This document shows positions 13,601 through 25,444 of a stretch of 64,000 nucleotides of DNA, one piece after another. The DNA is taken from positions 164,501-228,500 of the forward strand of contig BLAL01000040.1 in assembly GCA_015698045.1 (NCBI GenBank). The letters are read 5' to 3'. Positions within the stretch are counted from its first letter, which is position 1, and each line of letters begins with the position of its first letter. A program made the translations under genes and the position numbers. A model generated the notes under the pieces. It made no database searches. It worked only from the letters and a program-made list of their open reading frames with translations, and was not told the origin of the DNA. The DNA is from Rhizophagus clarus. Lineage: Eukaryota; Glomeromycota; Glomeromycetes; Glomerales; Glomeraceae.

Positions 13601-14169
13601 AATAATTAAAAAAAGATCAGATATTTGGATTATAAGATTAGATTGGCAAGTCACATGATCTTACCTTTATATTAAATAATTCATTATAGCATTAATGAAT
13701 TTTTTATAAATTTTATAAAATTTTTTTTTAAATAAAATGTAAGTTTATATAGTGTTACTATGAAAAAAAAGTTGTGTAAAGTTAATAGTAAACGCATGCA
13801 GATTATTTGTGAGTTATATTAATATTATTCAGGGTCCTATTGTAATATTATAATATCATCTAATTAATTACGACTAACATCTTTATTTTAAAATAAAAAT
13901 AAATTAAGAAATCCATTCTTTTTGCTGTAAAAATATTCTAGTAATTTTTACAATATTATATATATAAAAATATGATTTTTTTTAAAAAATTATTTTAATT
14001 ATTTTAGTTATAATCTAATTTATTAATTCAATTAATTTTAATTTAAATAAAAAAAATTTTTTTTACATGATATTTATTTTTCTTAATTTTAAAACAGAAT
14101 AAAGTTATTGTTATCTTTATTTTTCTTAATTTATTAAACAAAATTTTTACAAAAAATAATATAAAAACA
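13601..14169. other. A+T-rich spacer upstream of the LINE
   Basis: No gene, RNA or clear repeat seen. The LINE 5' boundary is uncertain and may lie slightly upstream of 14170. Confidence 0.45.
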
Positions 14170-14362
14170 TTAGTATATATGAGAGGCGAAAATGAAAATA
14201 AAGAAAACAATAAAGAATTTGTTTAGCTGGTCTAAACAAAAGCTGCTCTCATTAAAACCAACAAAAAAAGTCACGAAAACTACATGTACAATAGAATTAG
14301 AAACGGGAAAATACAGCTAGACCCTTGACATTTCCTTCAAAAACAACCAGGACAAAAGTGCG

Positions 14363-15130
14363 ATGCGTGTACAATATACAAATACTGACTGCCTGCAACA
14401 TAGTACAGAAATATACAGACATAACAGCAACATAGAGAACGACAATAAAATTAACCTAAAATTCATGGGACACAACATTAATGGACTCGAACAAGACAAT
14501 TCTAAACCAAACTTACTAGTAGAATATTGCTCAAATAAAGGAACCAACATTATAGGCATATGTGAAACAAATAGGAATCGAAAACAGGAAGAACTCTGGA
14601 ATAAAAACAATCTAGAGTATACTTCATTCTGGACTAATAAAGATAATAAGAAAAAAGGATCTGGAGTGTGCATAATTATCAATAAGAAATGGGAAAAACA
14701 CATCAGGAAAATAAATAAAATTGATGCTTATTACATAGAGTCTTGGTTACTTTTTAAGAATTGTACACTCATAATAGGAGTAGTATATATACTACCATCA
14801 GATATAAAAAAATAAAACAAATTAACAAGCTATATAAAAAAAGAGTTCATTAATCATAGTAGGAAAAACTGATACTATACTTTGATAGGACATTTTAATT
14901 CATATATGGATAAAACATTAGATTATAGCGGTCCATCTAAACTTGGAAAGATATCTTTGAATATTATTATATGGTTAGATAACGCATTTTTCACAGATAC
15001 ATTTAGAAAATTAAACCCAAAAAAGAGAAGCTTCACTTGAAAAAATAGCAATACATCAACCAGAATTGACTACATATGAGCAGACTCCAAACTCAAAGCT
15101 AACATAAAAAAAGCAACATATACCAATCAA
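14363..15130 (+). pseudogene. LINE endonuclease domain (APE/EEP type)
   Basis: The segment begins with FMGHNINGLEQDN, the first conserved block of AP-endonuclease-like LINE domains, followed by NIIGICETN (catalytic E) and GSGVCIIINKKW. Further on, across stops, come GHFNSYMDK (family form GDFN, here D changed to H) and SFTWKN...TRIDYIW. These residues nick target DNA to prime reverse transcription. The domain is almost complete but has stops after 14813 and single-base shifts. The loss of the Asp in the GDFN block predicts no activity. Confidence 0.75.
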
Positions 15131-15165
15131 TAAACATTACAAATAGTGACTACAACATAACATTT

Positions 15166-15784
15166 GTGGAAATCTCTTTTACTGACATAATAGTCACAAA
15201 TAATAGAGGAGGTAGAAGAGCAGAAAGAAGCTTAACGCGTATCTTATATGACTATGAAAATACCACAAACGAACAATGGAATGAATATAAGAGACATTTC
15301 AACAGCCTTTTGGAGAAACACAATGCCTATAGTTATATAGAAATACACAGACAAAATGAGGATATGTTAAACAAACTATGGGATATCATATGGGGTCTTT
15401 GCAATAGAAAGGTATGAAACTCAAAAAAATTTTTAAATTTACTTTATATGCTAATTATGTTTTTTATACTAAAATAAGTGTAAATTTAATATTAATTAAA
15501 TTTTTATTTTTTTTTGAGTTTCGTACCTTTCTATTGCAAAGACCCCATATGCAGTTGCACATAACAGGCCGCACTCAAACACATCCTCCACAAGAAGATA
15601 GGAGGTAACAAAACTAACATTAACAGGAACTATAAAGAAATGGAAGATTCTTCAAAAGAACACAAGGACTTGTTATACATAAGAAGCATAATGAGAAAAT
15701 TACATAAGAACGAATTGAAAGAGAAAGAACTACTTAACACAACAAAAGGAATTAAGACATTCAATCAACATTATGGAACTACCG
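15166..15784 (+). pseudogene. LINE linker region between endonuclease and RT
   Basis: Frames 15166-15390 and 15549-15784 join once the small element at 15391-15547 is removed (KLWDII then CSCT). They read through charged helical sequence containing RRAERSLTRILYDYENTTNEQW and KDLLYIRSIMRKLHKNELK. This is the coiled linker typical of such LINE proteins. The second part is cut at 15785 by the next insertion and resumes at about 16601 with SNISDITENTDW. Confidence 0.65.
15391..15547. mobile_element. Small palindromic MITE, TA duplication
   Basis: Starts TGGGGTCTTTGCAATAGAAA and ends with its reverse complement; the inverted arms are about 45 bp and nearly perfect. TA occurs on both sides (15389-15390, 15548-15549). 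Excision restores the LINE frame. Non-coding, Tc1/mariner-like by its duplication. Confidence 0.8.
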
Positions 15785-15788
15785 TATA

Positions 15789-16596
15789 TCATGGGCTACA
15801 GTACCCCAGATATCTTGCAAATTTTGGGGGTTTTGGCCTGTACCCGGGAGTACTATACACGGGTGGATACTATACATAGGGGGGGTACAGGATTTTTAAA
15901 ATACCCAGGGTACATGCTATGTATAATACCCGGGTTTAATTAGATTGGCAAAATGCAAAAAAAACGCCGAAACGGACTGTTCCAGCGTTTTTATATGTAA
16001 AGTAAAAAAAAATGCCGAAACTGATTGTTCTGGCATTTTTATATATATAAAAACGCAAAAAAAAATGCCAAAACTGACTGTTTCGGCGTCCTTTATATGT
16101 AAAATAAAAAAAATGCCAAAACTGACTGTTCTGGCGTTTTTTATATGTAAAGTAAAAAAAACGCTGAAACTAACTGTTCCAGTGTTTTTTATATGTAAAA
16201 TAAAAAAAAACATCAAAACTGATTGTTTTGGCGTTTTTTATATGTAAAGTAAAAAAAAATGCTGAAACTGATTGTTCTGGCATTTTTTTATATATAAAAA
16301 CACAAAAAAAATGCCGAAACTGACTGTTCCAGCGTTTTTATATATATAAAAACGCAAAACTGACTGTTCCGGCATTTTTTATATGTAAAGTAAAAAAAAA
16401 CGCTGAAACTAATTATTCTGGCGTTTTTATATATCTGGAATATAAATTATATATTGATCTAGTATTATACTCCGGGTATTTTACAAAATTTTAAGCTTTA
16501 AATTGGAATTCTCTATGTAAAGTACCCGGGTACTTTAAAATTCTCGCAAATTTCTTGAGGGGGGTACTATACATAGGGGGGTACTGTGGCCTGTGA
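15789..16596. mobile_element. MITE-like element with internal array of hairpin repeats, TATA duplication
   Basis: The left end TCATGGGCTACAGTACCCC and the right end (reversed) TCACAGGCCACAGTACCCC are flanked by TATA (15785-15788, 16597-16600), so the duplication is TATA or a TA within it. Several further copies of GTACCC/GGGTAC lie near both ends. Removing it joins GTA-TAC in the LINE frame (GTTV-YSNISD). The interior is a hairpin array. There is no protein. Confidence 0.75.
15945..16430. repeat. About nine tandem hairpin units of about 55 bp
   Basis: Each unit is AACGCCGAAACTGACTGTT then CCGGCGTTTTTATATGTAAA with variants. The two arms (AACGCCGAAA / TTCCGGCGTT-like) pair around a CTGACTG loop. 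Units are separated by TATATGTAAAGTAAAAAAA. The frames that run through this block are an artefact of the repeat. Confidence 0.8.
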
Positions 16597-16601
16597 TATA
16601 C

Positions 16602-18650
16602 AGTAACATCTCAGACATAACGGAGAACACAGACTGGCACACATGAAAGTGTAAAACAAGAAACTGGCTGAAGATAGTTAGAAGAATAATTAAGATAAAG
16701 GATAAGGCAATCAAAGAAGCAACAATAAAAAAAAGAATAGAGGAAAGAAACAGCATGATTACCAAGGATCAATGTAAAATGATCAATAGCATACTAGATA
16801 AAACATACTCAAAGTTCAACTTGGACAGAATACACGTAACTACTAACACTCAGGAAGAAATACTACTAAACTATAAACAAGAAGTTAATGCAGAAGCCAT
16901 CAATACATTTTCATCATTATTTCGTTTATGGAATCACAAATTTAAGAATCTCTCAGAACAATGGAAAGAGATATACGAACCTAGGAAAGACATAGACTCA
17001 AAGATTTACAAACATCTAGATGATGAGCCAACTGAACAAGAATGGCATGAGATGCTTAAAACGATGAACAATAAATCAGCCCTGGGTATATCTAATATTA
17101 GTTACAAGTTGATAAAAAAGGCAGGGGATAAAAACCAATAAGTTGTTCAGGCAACTCACAGGATTATGCTACTTGCTGCATAACATACCCATAAAATAAA
17201 AAATTTCACAATTGTACCTGATCCTCAAGATATACGATTGAAATTACAACCTAGTAAGAACAAGACCAATATTACTCATTGAATGCCTATGTAAATGTGT
17301 GATTAAAATTATCACAAAATGGCTAGGAAGCATACTCAGCAAACATACAATCCTAAAAAGTCCAAATTACGTAAGATTATTTGGTGAATCTACATCAACA
17401 CTACTAGCAATAATAAACGGTATTTTTAAGGACGTCTGCAAAGAAAACAAGACACTCTGGATTGTGTCTCAGGATATGGCGAAAGCCTTTGATAGTGTTG
17501 GTATGATCCCACTACAAAAAGCCCTATAGAGAATCAGAATACCACACAACACCATTAATTTTATTATAAATCTCTACAAAAACTGCAAGATCAAGATCAT
17601 TATGACGTACGGCTTAACTGATACTTTCATAGCACGTGATGGCATAGACCAAGGGAAGGTGATCTTTTCCCTAATCTGAAAAATCTTTTACGATCCTCTG
17701 CTTCATAGAATATAGGAGGATGAAACACTAGGTTACATTATAGAACTGAAGTGGCCAAAGAATATTTTCCGCAATAGCAAATGGAAAACAATGATAAGAA
17801 CCGTCATGTCAGCATTTACCGATGACATGCAATAGATCGCAAAAAATAGAATTGAAGCAGAAAGCATCCTAATAATTGCAGATGAATTTTTTGATATCAA
17901 TGACATTAAAATCAATGGTGAGAAATCTGAAATCATTATTGTAAACCCAGAAGAGAGGGACGAAAATGGAAGTTTCCTGGAAATAGGAAAAAACAAAGAC
18001 AAAGTTTTTGTTAATAAAGGAACAGATTTAATATGGGTGTATGGTTCAAGGTAAATAAAGGAGACCAACATATACCAACACACAGAAGCCATAGTAAAGA
18101 AGGAAATATCAACAGTAGCAGGGTAATTAAACACAAGCACATAACACACGCACAAGCAATATATATCATTAATACTGTACTCCTTCTACAACTAGAATAC
18201 AGATTAAAAACAACCATATGGAAAAATAAAAAATACGAGGAAGTATTCAAACTGGTCATACAGACAATTAAACATAAAGTACGACTTCTTAGTAACTGCC
18301 ATAACAACATTCTTCTCCATTCAGCGCAGGGTAAACTGAAAAACCTATGGAGAAACCAAATAGCAGTGCAAATAACAGATTTCTAGTTGCACTTAACATC
18401 CAGTTAAAGCAGATTGACATACTTAAAATTAGATTAAAAAAGGCATAACTAACACTTAACATAACGTCCTGCATCTTATTGATAGAGCCAGATGTCACAG
18501 TTTCCAATAAAATGCCAAATAATTACACCTATAACGTGTTAAAAAAAGCACATGACTATTTAATGAAATTTCAGCCACTAGTAGAAGATGATAAATGGGG
18601 CATACCGGTAATTAGTCCTAACATGAGAAAATTTGTATACTAACAGGCGC
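16602..18650 (+). pseudogene. LINE reverse transcriptase domain
   Basis: Blocks appear in the expected order. EWHEMLKTMNNKSALGISNISYKLIKKAG (16755-17139) fits the RT-0/1 finger region. ESTSTLLAIINGIFKDV...LWIVSQDMAKAFDSV (17299-17527) is the block with the first catalytic Asp (DMAKAFDSV). AFTDDMQ near 17815 is the FADD-type catalytic block. IKINGEKSEI follows near 17910. Several nonsense codons and shifts separate them. This enzyme copied element RNA at the nicked target; here it is non-functional. The thumb and following region to 18650 is heavily scrambled. Confidence 0.8.
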
Positions 18651-18655
18651 CATAA

Positions 18656-19303
18656 ATGCAAATAAAAGAAAAGGAAAGTATTATTAGAAAAACTGCATCC
18701 CTTTCAATATACGGCACATTGCAACTGGTCAACCAAGACGTGATAAGCACACTCATATGGCAGCAAGTCTGCGATATTAACAAGAGACCAGCAAGAGAGC
18801 AAACTCTGAAATGGTTTAGGCTGTTGACAGATCTTATACGAAATGCACTCTGCTTAGAAAATCACTACATAACGGAAGCTGAACCTTCAAATGCAAACGC
18901 CACTTTAGAATCAAACAGAAATACCTTGACAAATATACAAGCATTTAGGATGACAAAAAGACACCCATCTACAGACAACAGGAAAAGAAAGTTTATCCAT
19001 ATGCAACAAGAGAACACACTAACATTTGGACAAATCAATAAAAAGCATATAATGGAAAAACATACAATACAATACTGGGTCACAACCAGCAGTGAGCAAA
19101 GATTAGATAGCAGGACTCCCTACAAAATAATCAAGTGCTGCAGTGGCTGCTCTCTGAATGATAGAAGAGTCAATAGAGAAACCTGCAGATGTTACTTCAA
19201 TAAAAACTGCTTAGAACTAACTTGTATAAACAGGATCCGCAACTACTGTAACAATTCAGATGCTAAAATAATCATAGACATTTTAGAAACTAGTAATAGC
19301 TGA
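18656..19303 (+). pseudogene. LINE region between RT and RNase H, open frame of 215 codons
   Basis: The longest undisturbed LINE frame. It contains a Cys-rich segment (IKCCSGCSLNDRRVNRETCRCYFNKNCLELTC) around residues 160-195 that may be a zinc-binding module. I do not recognise a named domain. Its position between RT and RNase H, and continuation of the LINE frame on both sides, assign it to the LINE polyprotein. Confidence 0.6.
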
Positions 19304-19439
19304 AATACACTTCTTATACACATAGCCACATACAAGTAAATGATTATAATATGGCCTTTATACAAAACACACTAATAAACAATAAAGCCATGACACAACA
19401 TATACACCAGATAAAATCAAAATTTAACCCAGCTGAAAT

Positions 19440-21413
19440 AATTAACATACACAGATGGCTTACTTGCAGACTGCTTCAACAACAACTCCAATATCTTCAT
19501 AAAACACATGGGCACAGGATGGATGATACTAAATGAGAAAGAGGAAGTGATGTTGAAATGTAGTAGTTCAATCACAGATTGGCCTTCATCTACACATGCA
19601 GAACTAGGAGCCATCTTGTCAGCCATACTAGTCCTACAGACAAGATAGAAAGTAAATATACTCACAGACTCACAGGTGGCAATAGATAGCATTAAGTACA
19701 TAAGAACTACCCTATAAGAAATCTGTATATGGAATTGATGTGTTTTGTATACAATTATCATACATTTTTATAGATTCTGTATGGCAATTCTGTATATTTA
19801 AGACACAATTCATTTTTGAATATTTTTTCAAAAAAATTAATATATACGGAATGTATACGTCTAAACGGAATTTATATGGAATTTTTAAACTTAATAATTT
19901 TATTGTTATTTCGTATCAGGTATCATAACACGTGATCATGTGATTATTGTTTTGTTATGATACGTTTTTTGTTTCCCTCTCCATTTTTTTTATTTATACC
20001 CTTCTTTTTTTATTTCCCACATTTTTTTTTCTCTTCTTCCTCTAACTTTCTCTAAAAAAATGTTTTTTTTTCTTGATTTTCTTCTCACCCGCTACTCCTT
20101 TCTTTTAATAAAAAATAAAAAGTTTTTTCTTTCTATTCTACTTTTTATTTCAACCCCTCCTTATTTAAAAAAAAAATTTTTTTTCACTTTTTTTTTAAAA
20201 AAGTTTTCATTTTTAGTTCTTTTATTTTTTATTCCCTATTTTTATTTCTCTTTATTTTCCTAACTTTGTTAAAATTTTTTTTTTGTTTTTATTATTCATT
20301 TTCCACCCACGCACCTTGCTCTTCTTCTTTTGTAAAATTTTTTTTTTCGTTAAAAATAATTTTTTTATATTGAAATTAATATTTTTTTTTGTTTAATTTT
20401 CTTATAGGGTGAGAGTCTTTTTCTTTTTAAAGATCAGGTTCAGGTTTCTTTTCTTTTTATGAGTTAGTTCATTCTTTTTTTTTGTAAGACGCTTTAAACA
20501 CTTTTCTTTTTTTGTAGTTAATTTGTATTTTTTTACTTTTGTAGGTAATTTAGTTTCTTTTTTTGTAGTAGATCAGTTTTGAGACTTCTTTTTCTCTGTT
20601 GTAGGTCAGTTCTTTTTGTAAGTTATTTCCTTTTTGTGGGTTGATTTCTTTCTTTGTTCTTTCTTTGCAAGTATATTTATTTTCTCGTGAGTTGATTTGT
20701 TTTTTTCATGTTTTTTTTTTATAGGAATGCTAACTCTTGGAGACTAGCATAGGATAATTCTAGAATTACTGTAGGTATGGTACAATATAGGGGAGAGGGG
20801 GGTTGGTTTTTAATAGAATTAAAGAAATGTAATAAGAAATGAAATATTTGTATTAAATAAAATATTATTTATTTATTTGTTATTTAAATATTGATTTAAT
20901 ATTATAATAAAACATATTCAATAAAGATATTATTAATTAAAAATTAAAATTAAATAAAATTTATATTATAAATTACGTTAAAAAAACGTATAATTTATGT
21001 ATTTTTCAGTATTTTTCAGTATATAAACCGTAATTTTGTGATACGGAATTGGACAGTTTTCTGTATCATGTATTTTTTTACGTATATTTTTTTACAGAAA
21101 ATTCTATGTTTATTATACGATAATTATACAATATTCATATGACTTTTTCCGTATAAAAAAATGTATAAATTCCTTATCCAATTTTTTTTATAGGGCTAGC
21201 CTAGCAAGTGGGAAAAATAAAACACGAGTGTGGTGCAAGTGCAACAACTACAGCATAATCAGCAGTATAATTAAGCTTATTGATAGCAAACTATTAGAAA
21301 TCATATTAATTAAAGTCAAAGGCCATTTAGGAATTAAGGGCAATGAAGAAGCAGATAGGGTGGCCAAGAATGATACAGAAAAATCAACATGCATTAAAAT
21401 AAAAGATGTGTAA
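19440..21413 (+). pseudogene. LINE RNase H domain, split by an insertion
   Basis: The first part (19440-19709) has STHAELGAILSAILVLQ and LTDSQVAIDSIKYIR, blocks with catalytic E and D of type I RNase H. The second part (21196-21413) has LIKVKGHLGIKGNEEADRVAK, the C-terminal H...N..AD block. The element at 19710-21195 separates them. Deleting it with one CTA copy joins the halves in frame (IRT-SLASGK). The domain degraded the RNA strand during LINE copying. A stop after LQTR and further shifts mark it as dead. Confidence 0.8.
19710..21195. mobile_element. Non-autonomous DNA transposon, 1486 bp, CTA duplication
   Basis: Termini CCCTATAAGAAAT... and (reversed) CCCTATAAAAAAAATT..., with TATACGG/CCGTAT-type words repeated inside both ends. 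CTA is present on both sides (19707-19709, 21196-21198). A 3-bp duplication fits PIF/Harbinger- or CACTA-type transposition. The interior is pyrimidine-rich with repeated GTAGGT/GTTGATTT words. The short frame at 20060-20263 is a low-complexity F/L-rich read of this tract and is not called. No transposase. Confidence 0.75.
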
Positions 21414-22745
21414 CAAAAAGATCTAACATATGACATCTATTGGGATAGTATAAGAATTGACAGACATATCAGAAAATTTATGGACAATCTATATGAAGCT
21501 ACATTAGATACAGTATGGTCTTTCAACTGAGTACACAGATTAATCTTTTCAGATCCAACTAATATGGTAGAAATAGAAATTACTTGAGCATTATTCAAAA
21601 AAATACAGGATTTAATTGCACAATATTAACAACAAACAACAGGTTTATCAAATACTTAAAACTTACAAATTGCTTGCTCCCAACCTTAGAAATTATGAAA
21701 AAAAGAAGATATGATCTGTATGGTGACATAAAGTGCAGAGTCTATCATGAAGAAAATGAAGATAATAATCACATAATATACTGTCAACAGCTTTAAGAAA
21801 AGTGCTTAACTGTAGCCAACAAAACTATATGCAAACATGATTAAATACTTAAGGAATTTTTATCACAAGAAAAATACATTCAATTAAATCAGGAAGACAT
21901 ACAACAACTATACTTAGGGACGTGTTAGAAATCAGCTGGGATGAGGGGCTAACCTAAAAATCAGATTCTTATGATTGGCTATAAATTATATAAATATATA
22001 TAATATATTATTACTATTTATATATTAAAATAGTTTTTTGCAATTATCTTGCCATCTAATAGCTCAATTTATCTAAACTTTTTTTTATTTTATAGGGCTT
22101 ATTAAAAGCTATAAGACAAAAAAAAAATTGGATTACTAGATTATGAGTTAATTATATAAATATAATTACATATATTATTATATATTTTTTTAACCAATCA
22201 AAATGCGATCAAGTGGGGGGTAGAAGGTAAAGGTTACTAATTGAAGGAAATCAGCTGATTTCTGGCATGCCTCTTATGCTTCTTTACACATACAATTGGT
22301 ATTAATCATAACTTACCCATTCCCTTTGCACATCTAATGTTAAGAAGTTTTTTCCTTAAAGGAAAATATAGAAAACTTAAGGCCATTATCAAATCAAAGA
22401 AAATAGCACTAACAATTGCTACTTTATTTTTAGAAGTATTTGTCAATGAATTTTACAATGTTATTTGGTAACCACGTTGTAAAGAAGTAAAAAAATGGGA
22501 ATATACAAAAGGCATAAAAAAAACAAGATATAAGGAAAAAACCAGCAGCACATCAATGCATTGCATATGAATGGATTCTAACACTACAAATAGAAAATGG
22601 TGTATATGATTTAGAAAGAAGAAAAATCTTAAAACATAATAAACAATGATCAATAGTATTAGAAAAAGCAAGAAAACATATAAATCAAACTATCAGAGAA
22701 GGAAATAGAGTATTCTGGAAGGTGTATAATAATACAAAAGTATAC
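21414..22745 (+). pseudogene. LINE C-terminal region with CCHC-like knuckle
   Basis: Downstream of RNase H the frame continues through YDIYWDSIRIDRHIRKF and then CRVYHEENEDNNHIIYCQ (21735-21790). That is a Cys/His knuckle of LINE C-termini in which the second Cys is replaced by Tyr. After the small element at 21925-22275, fragments at 22425-22740 include FYNVIW-PRCK...W and KGIKKTRYKEK. The end near 22745 is set by loss of recognisable sequence. Stops are frequent. Confidence 0.6.
21925..22275. mobile_element. Small inverted-repeat element within the LINE tail
   Basis: Left AGAAATCAGCTG (about 21927) and right CAGCTGATTTCT (about 22252-22263) form terminal inverted repeats. A second internal pair is GATTGGCTATAAATTATATA / TATATATT..AACCAATC. 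Its duplication could not be defined. It has no coding content. Confidence 0.55.
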
Positions 22746-24980
22746 AAATTTAATATAACTTCTTTTTTTTCTTTTTGTTCAGAGGATAGTGAAAGCATAT
22801 ACTGAAGCAGGATCCCAAACAATATACTGTATATATAGGTCAGATGAAAATTTCAAAATTTACTATGATCAATAAGCAAATTATTTTAGGTTCTGCTAAG
22901 CAAACTCTTATTATAACCTTTGAATTTTTTATTCTGCTAAGCAATTTTTTTTCTAATATATATAACTTTATTTAAGTAAAAAAAAAATAATTTAATTATA
23001 ATAAATATATATATCAAATATAGTAATAGTAAGTTAATTTTTTATATTATTGTGAAAAAAAATTGTGAAATTAATTCACTAAATATTAATAAATTAATAA
23101 TATAAAATGATATACCAACTTCAGAATTTTTAATTTTAATTAATATTAATATAATATTAATATACTATTGCTATTTTAAAAATAGTTTTAAAATTTGGAA
23201 TTTTTTATAAATATTATTATATTTAGATTTATAAAATCAAAATATAAATTATTGCCAACCCTTATGAACAAATTCTTAAAGTTAACAAATTGATTTAAAA
23301 TAAAAAAAATTACACTTTAAAATTAAAATCACTTAAACAATAAATAATTGAAAATACAAAAGTTGGACACATTTCACGAATATTAATCCAATTATTCTAA
23401 AATTTTTACTGTAGGTAGATTCGACCTTCCTGAACAACTTTACTTAAACAGGAAAGGCAATTTCATTTGACCAAAGTGGTAAAATCACATTCTGAAGTTA
23501 TAAAATAAGTTTTTGCAAAAAAATTAATAATATAAAAATAGCCAATACTTTATAAATATTAGTCCAATCATTATAAAAATTTATACACAGGTAGATATGA
23601 CATCACATCACTGAACAACTTTTTAAACATAAAAAAGTAATTTCATTTGACCAAAGTGATGTTATTACATCCTGAAGTTAAAAGAAAAAAAAAAATTTTT
23701 TGGAGTTAGTACTGTTTAAAAAATATAATTATCTTCACAAATATTATACTTAGAATCATAAAAATTGAAATACAAATACTTTTACAACTGCTGAACAATT
23801 TACTTAAACATAAAAAGGTAATTTCATTTGTCCAAAATTTATTTTATATATGAGTAAAATTAGCAAACAAAAAATAAGAATATGAGAATATTATTATAAA
23901 AACATAATTTTTTTTATAAATATTAAATACAATATTGTGTTTATAAAATTAAAATGTGTAAAATAATAGAAAAGAAGTATCGATTAAAAAAATTTTTTGT
24001 AAAAAAATTTTTTAATATACGTGTGAAATTAAAATTTTCTCTTTATATATATATTAAAATCTTTGTTATACGAATAAAGAATTCTGCTACGCAAATATAA
24101 TTACTGAGCTGAAATAAAAATAAGTTCAACTACGCATTTAAATATCTAATTGACTAATAATTTTATATTAAAATAAGTAAATAAAAGTCTTATATAGGGT
24201 TTTTTTTTATATGATCATTAAGCAAACTCAAATCTAACATATTTATATATTATTTGGGGTCCTACTGAAGCCATATGACATAATGATCCTATATAATTCA
24301 ATAGTTATTATGGAAGGATATGAGTAAATTCATAAGGTGATAGTAGGGCACAGGAGCAATCTTCTAGATGGGGGACCAGTTTGGAGTTTTAATAAATTAG
24401 TTATATACAACAAATATTTCTGTATTCTACTATATAATTAATAAACTCACAAATTGCACTATCTTACAAAAAAAAAAAGAAAACATTAGTATATATATAT
24501 TGATAAAAATTTACCAAAATAAAATAAAATATTTTATTTATTATTAGAAAATAGATCTAAAAAAAATTTTATTAAAAAAAAAAACTTGCAAATAAACTTT
24601 TTTAAATTAAATAAAAAAGTAATTTGAAATGATTTAAAAAAAAATAATTATTTAAATTGTTTAAAAACCATTTAATATCTTTGATTATCAATAATCAGAT
24701 AAATCCAAAAATCTAATTTATATTGATAATCTTTTTTTACAAAAATTTTTGTTAAAAAAACATTAGAAAAGTATACTTGTATAAAAAAATGGTTTATAAA
24801 ACCTTTAGTTAAATGAATTAACAAAGAGTAGAAATACTTTTAAATATGAAATTTATGGTAAGTTTATTTTTTATTTTTTTTGTTTTTTATTTTTTGGTTT
24901 AATGGTTTATTACTAATTATTTATTTTTTATTAATTTTGGCTAGGATTGTACCTTAAAGAAGTTACATTCTGAGTTTTGT
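22746..24980. other. A+T-rich repeat DNA between LINE and interrupted gene
   Basis: Contains the words CTGCTAAGCAAA (22890-22950) and CTACGCAAAT/CTACGCATTT (24080-24140), and a degenerate tandem repeat at 23270-23860. No coding region recognised. The stretch near 24240-24380 is less A+T-rich but unassigned. Confidence 0.4.
23270..23860. repeat. Degenerate tandem repeat, about 180 bp, three copies
   Basis: Each copy has ATATTAGTCCAATCAT, then CTGAACAACTTTACTTAAACA, then AAAGGTAATTTCATTTGACCAAA, then TCACATCCTGAAGTTA. Divergence between copies is roughly 15-25 percent by eye. Confidence 0.7.
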
Positions 24981-24989
24981 GAAAATAAT

Positions 24990-25444
24990 ATATTTATTAT
25001 TTAGTAAAAATTTTAATCACATCATATGGGCTGATCGTACTCATTTCACTAAGTAAATTTTTGTGATGTTTATGATCTGTATTACCTAAATGCTATCTTT
25101 GTACCACAAAAATATGTGATAATTTAGACTTCAAACCAATTATCTCTTCGAATAACAAATTTTTACTATTGAAATCTCGAATTTCAAATGAGTTGTATAT
25201 TAGTTTACAAGGACTCATTGCGAAATTAAGGAATATAATATAAAGTTATTTTTTACTACTTTCCATTGCTTATATCTTTAAAAAAAGACTTTTAACAAAA
25301 AAAAATAGAAAATTATAATCGAACTGTCTTATGGTAAGTATATTTTTATAAAAATACGAAATAATACATATAACAGTTTATTAATAATTTAAATATTAAT
25401 ATAAACAAACAGAATTTTTTATGAGTATTATCCTAATAATCCTT
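24990..25444 (+). pseudogene. Left part of the transposase-like gene interrupted by the outer element
   Basis: An intron-like segment 25334-25412 (GTAAGT...AAACAG) is followed by a short exon that reads IFYEYYPNNP up to the outer insertion site at 25444. The same frame resumes after the element at 58200 as PYIYAQYTSGG. The join passes through the duplicated TCCTT. Sequence further left has no certain frame. It is listed because the join across 33 kb supports both the element boundaries and one ancestral gene. Confidence 0.5.
25440..25444. repeat. Target-site duplication TCCTT, left copy of outer element
   Basis: TCCTT immediately before the left TIR matches TCCTT at 58200-58204 immediately after the right TIR. 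Confidence 0.75.

Larger units (their letters stand above)
14170..22745 (+). mobile_element. Degraded non-LTR retrotransposon (LINE) carrying four later insertions
   Basis: In order on the plus strand there is an APE-type endonuclease (14430-15130), a linker, a reverse transcriptase (about 16750-18050), an RNase H domain split at 19710/21195, a CCHC-like knuckle near 21740-21790, and a C-terminal stretch (22425-22740) resembling the ends of large Glomeromycotina LINE proteins. Many stops and frame changes show it is dead. The inserted elements are 15391-15547, about 15789-16596, 19710-21195 and about 21925-22275. Because the first three restore the reading frame when removed with one duplication copy, their boundaries are well supported. 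Confidence 0.85.

Noticed and set aside
14317..14703. 128-codon frame on the minus strand opposite the LINE endonuclease
   Set aside because: Antisense shadow of the endonuclease; no domain and no independent support.
15917..16247. Repetitive frames of about 100 codons on both strands
   Set aside because: They read through the hairpin array; the repeat DNA alone explains the periodic residues.
20060..20263. 67-codon F-rich frame inside the 1486-bp transposon
   Set aside because: Pyrimidine-tract artefact; no transposase motif.
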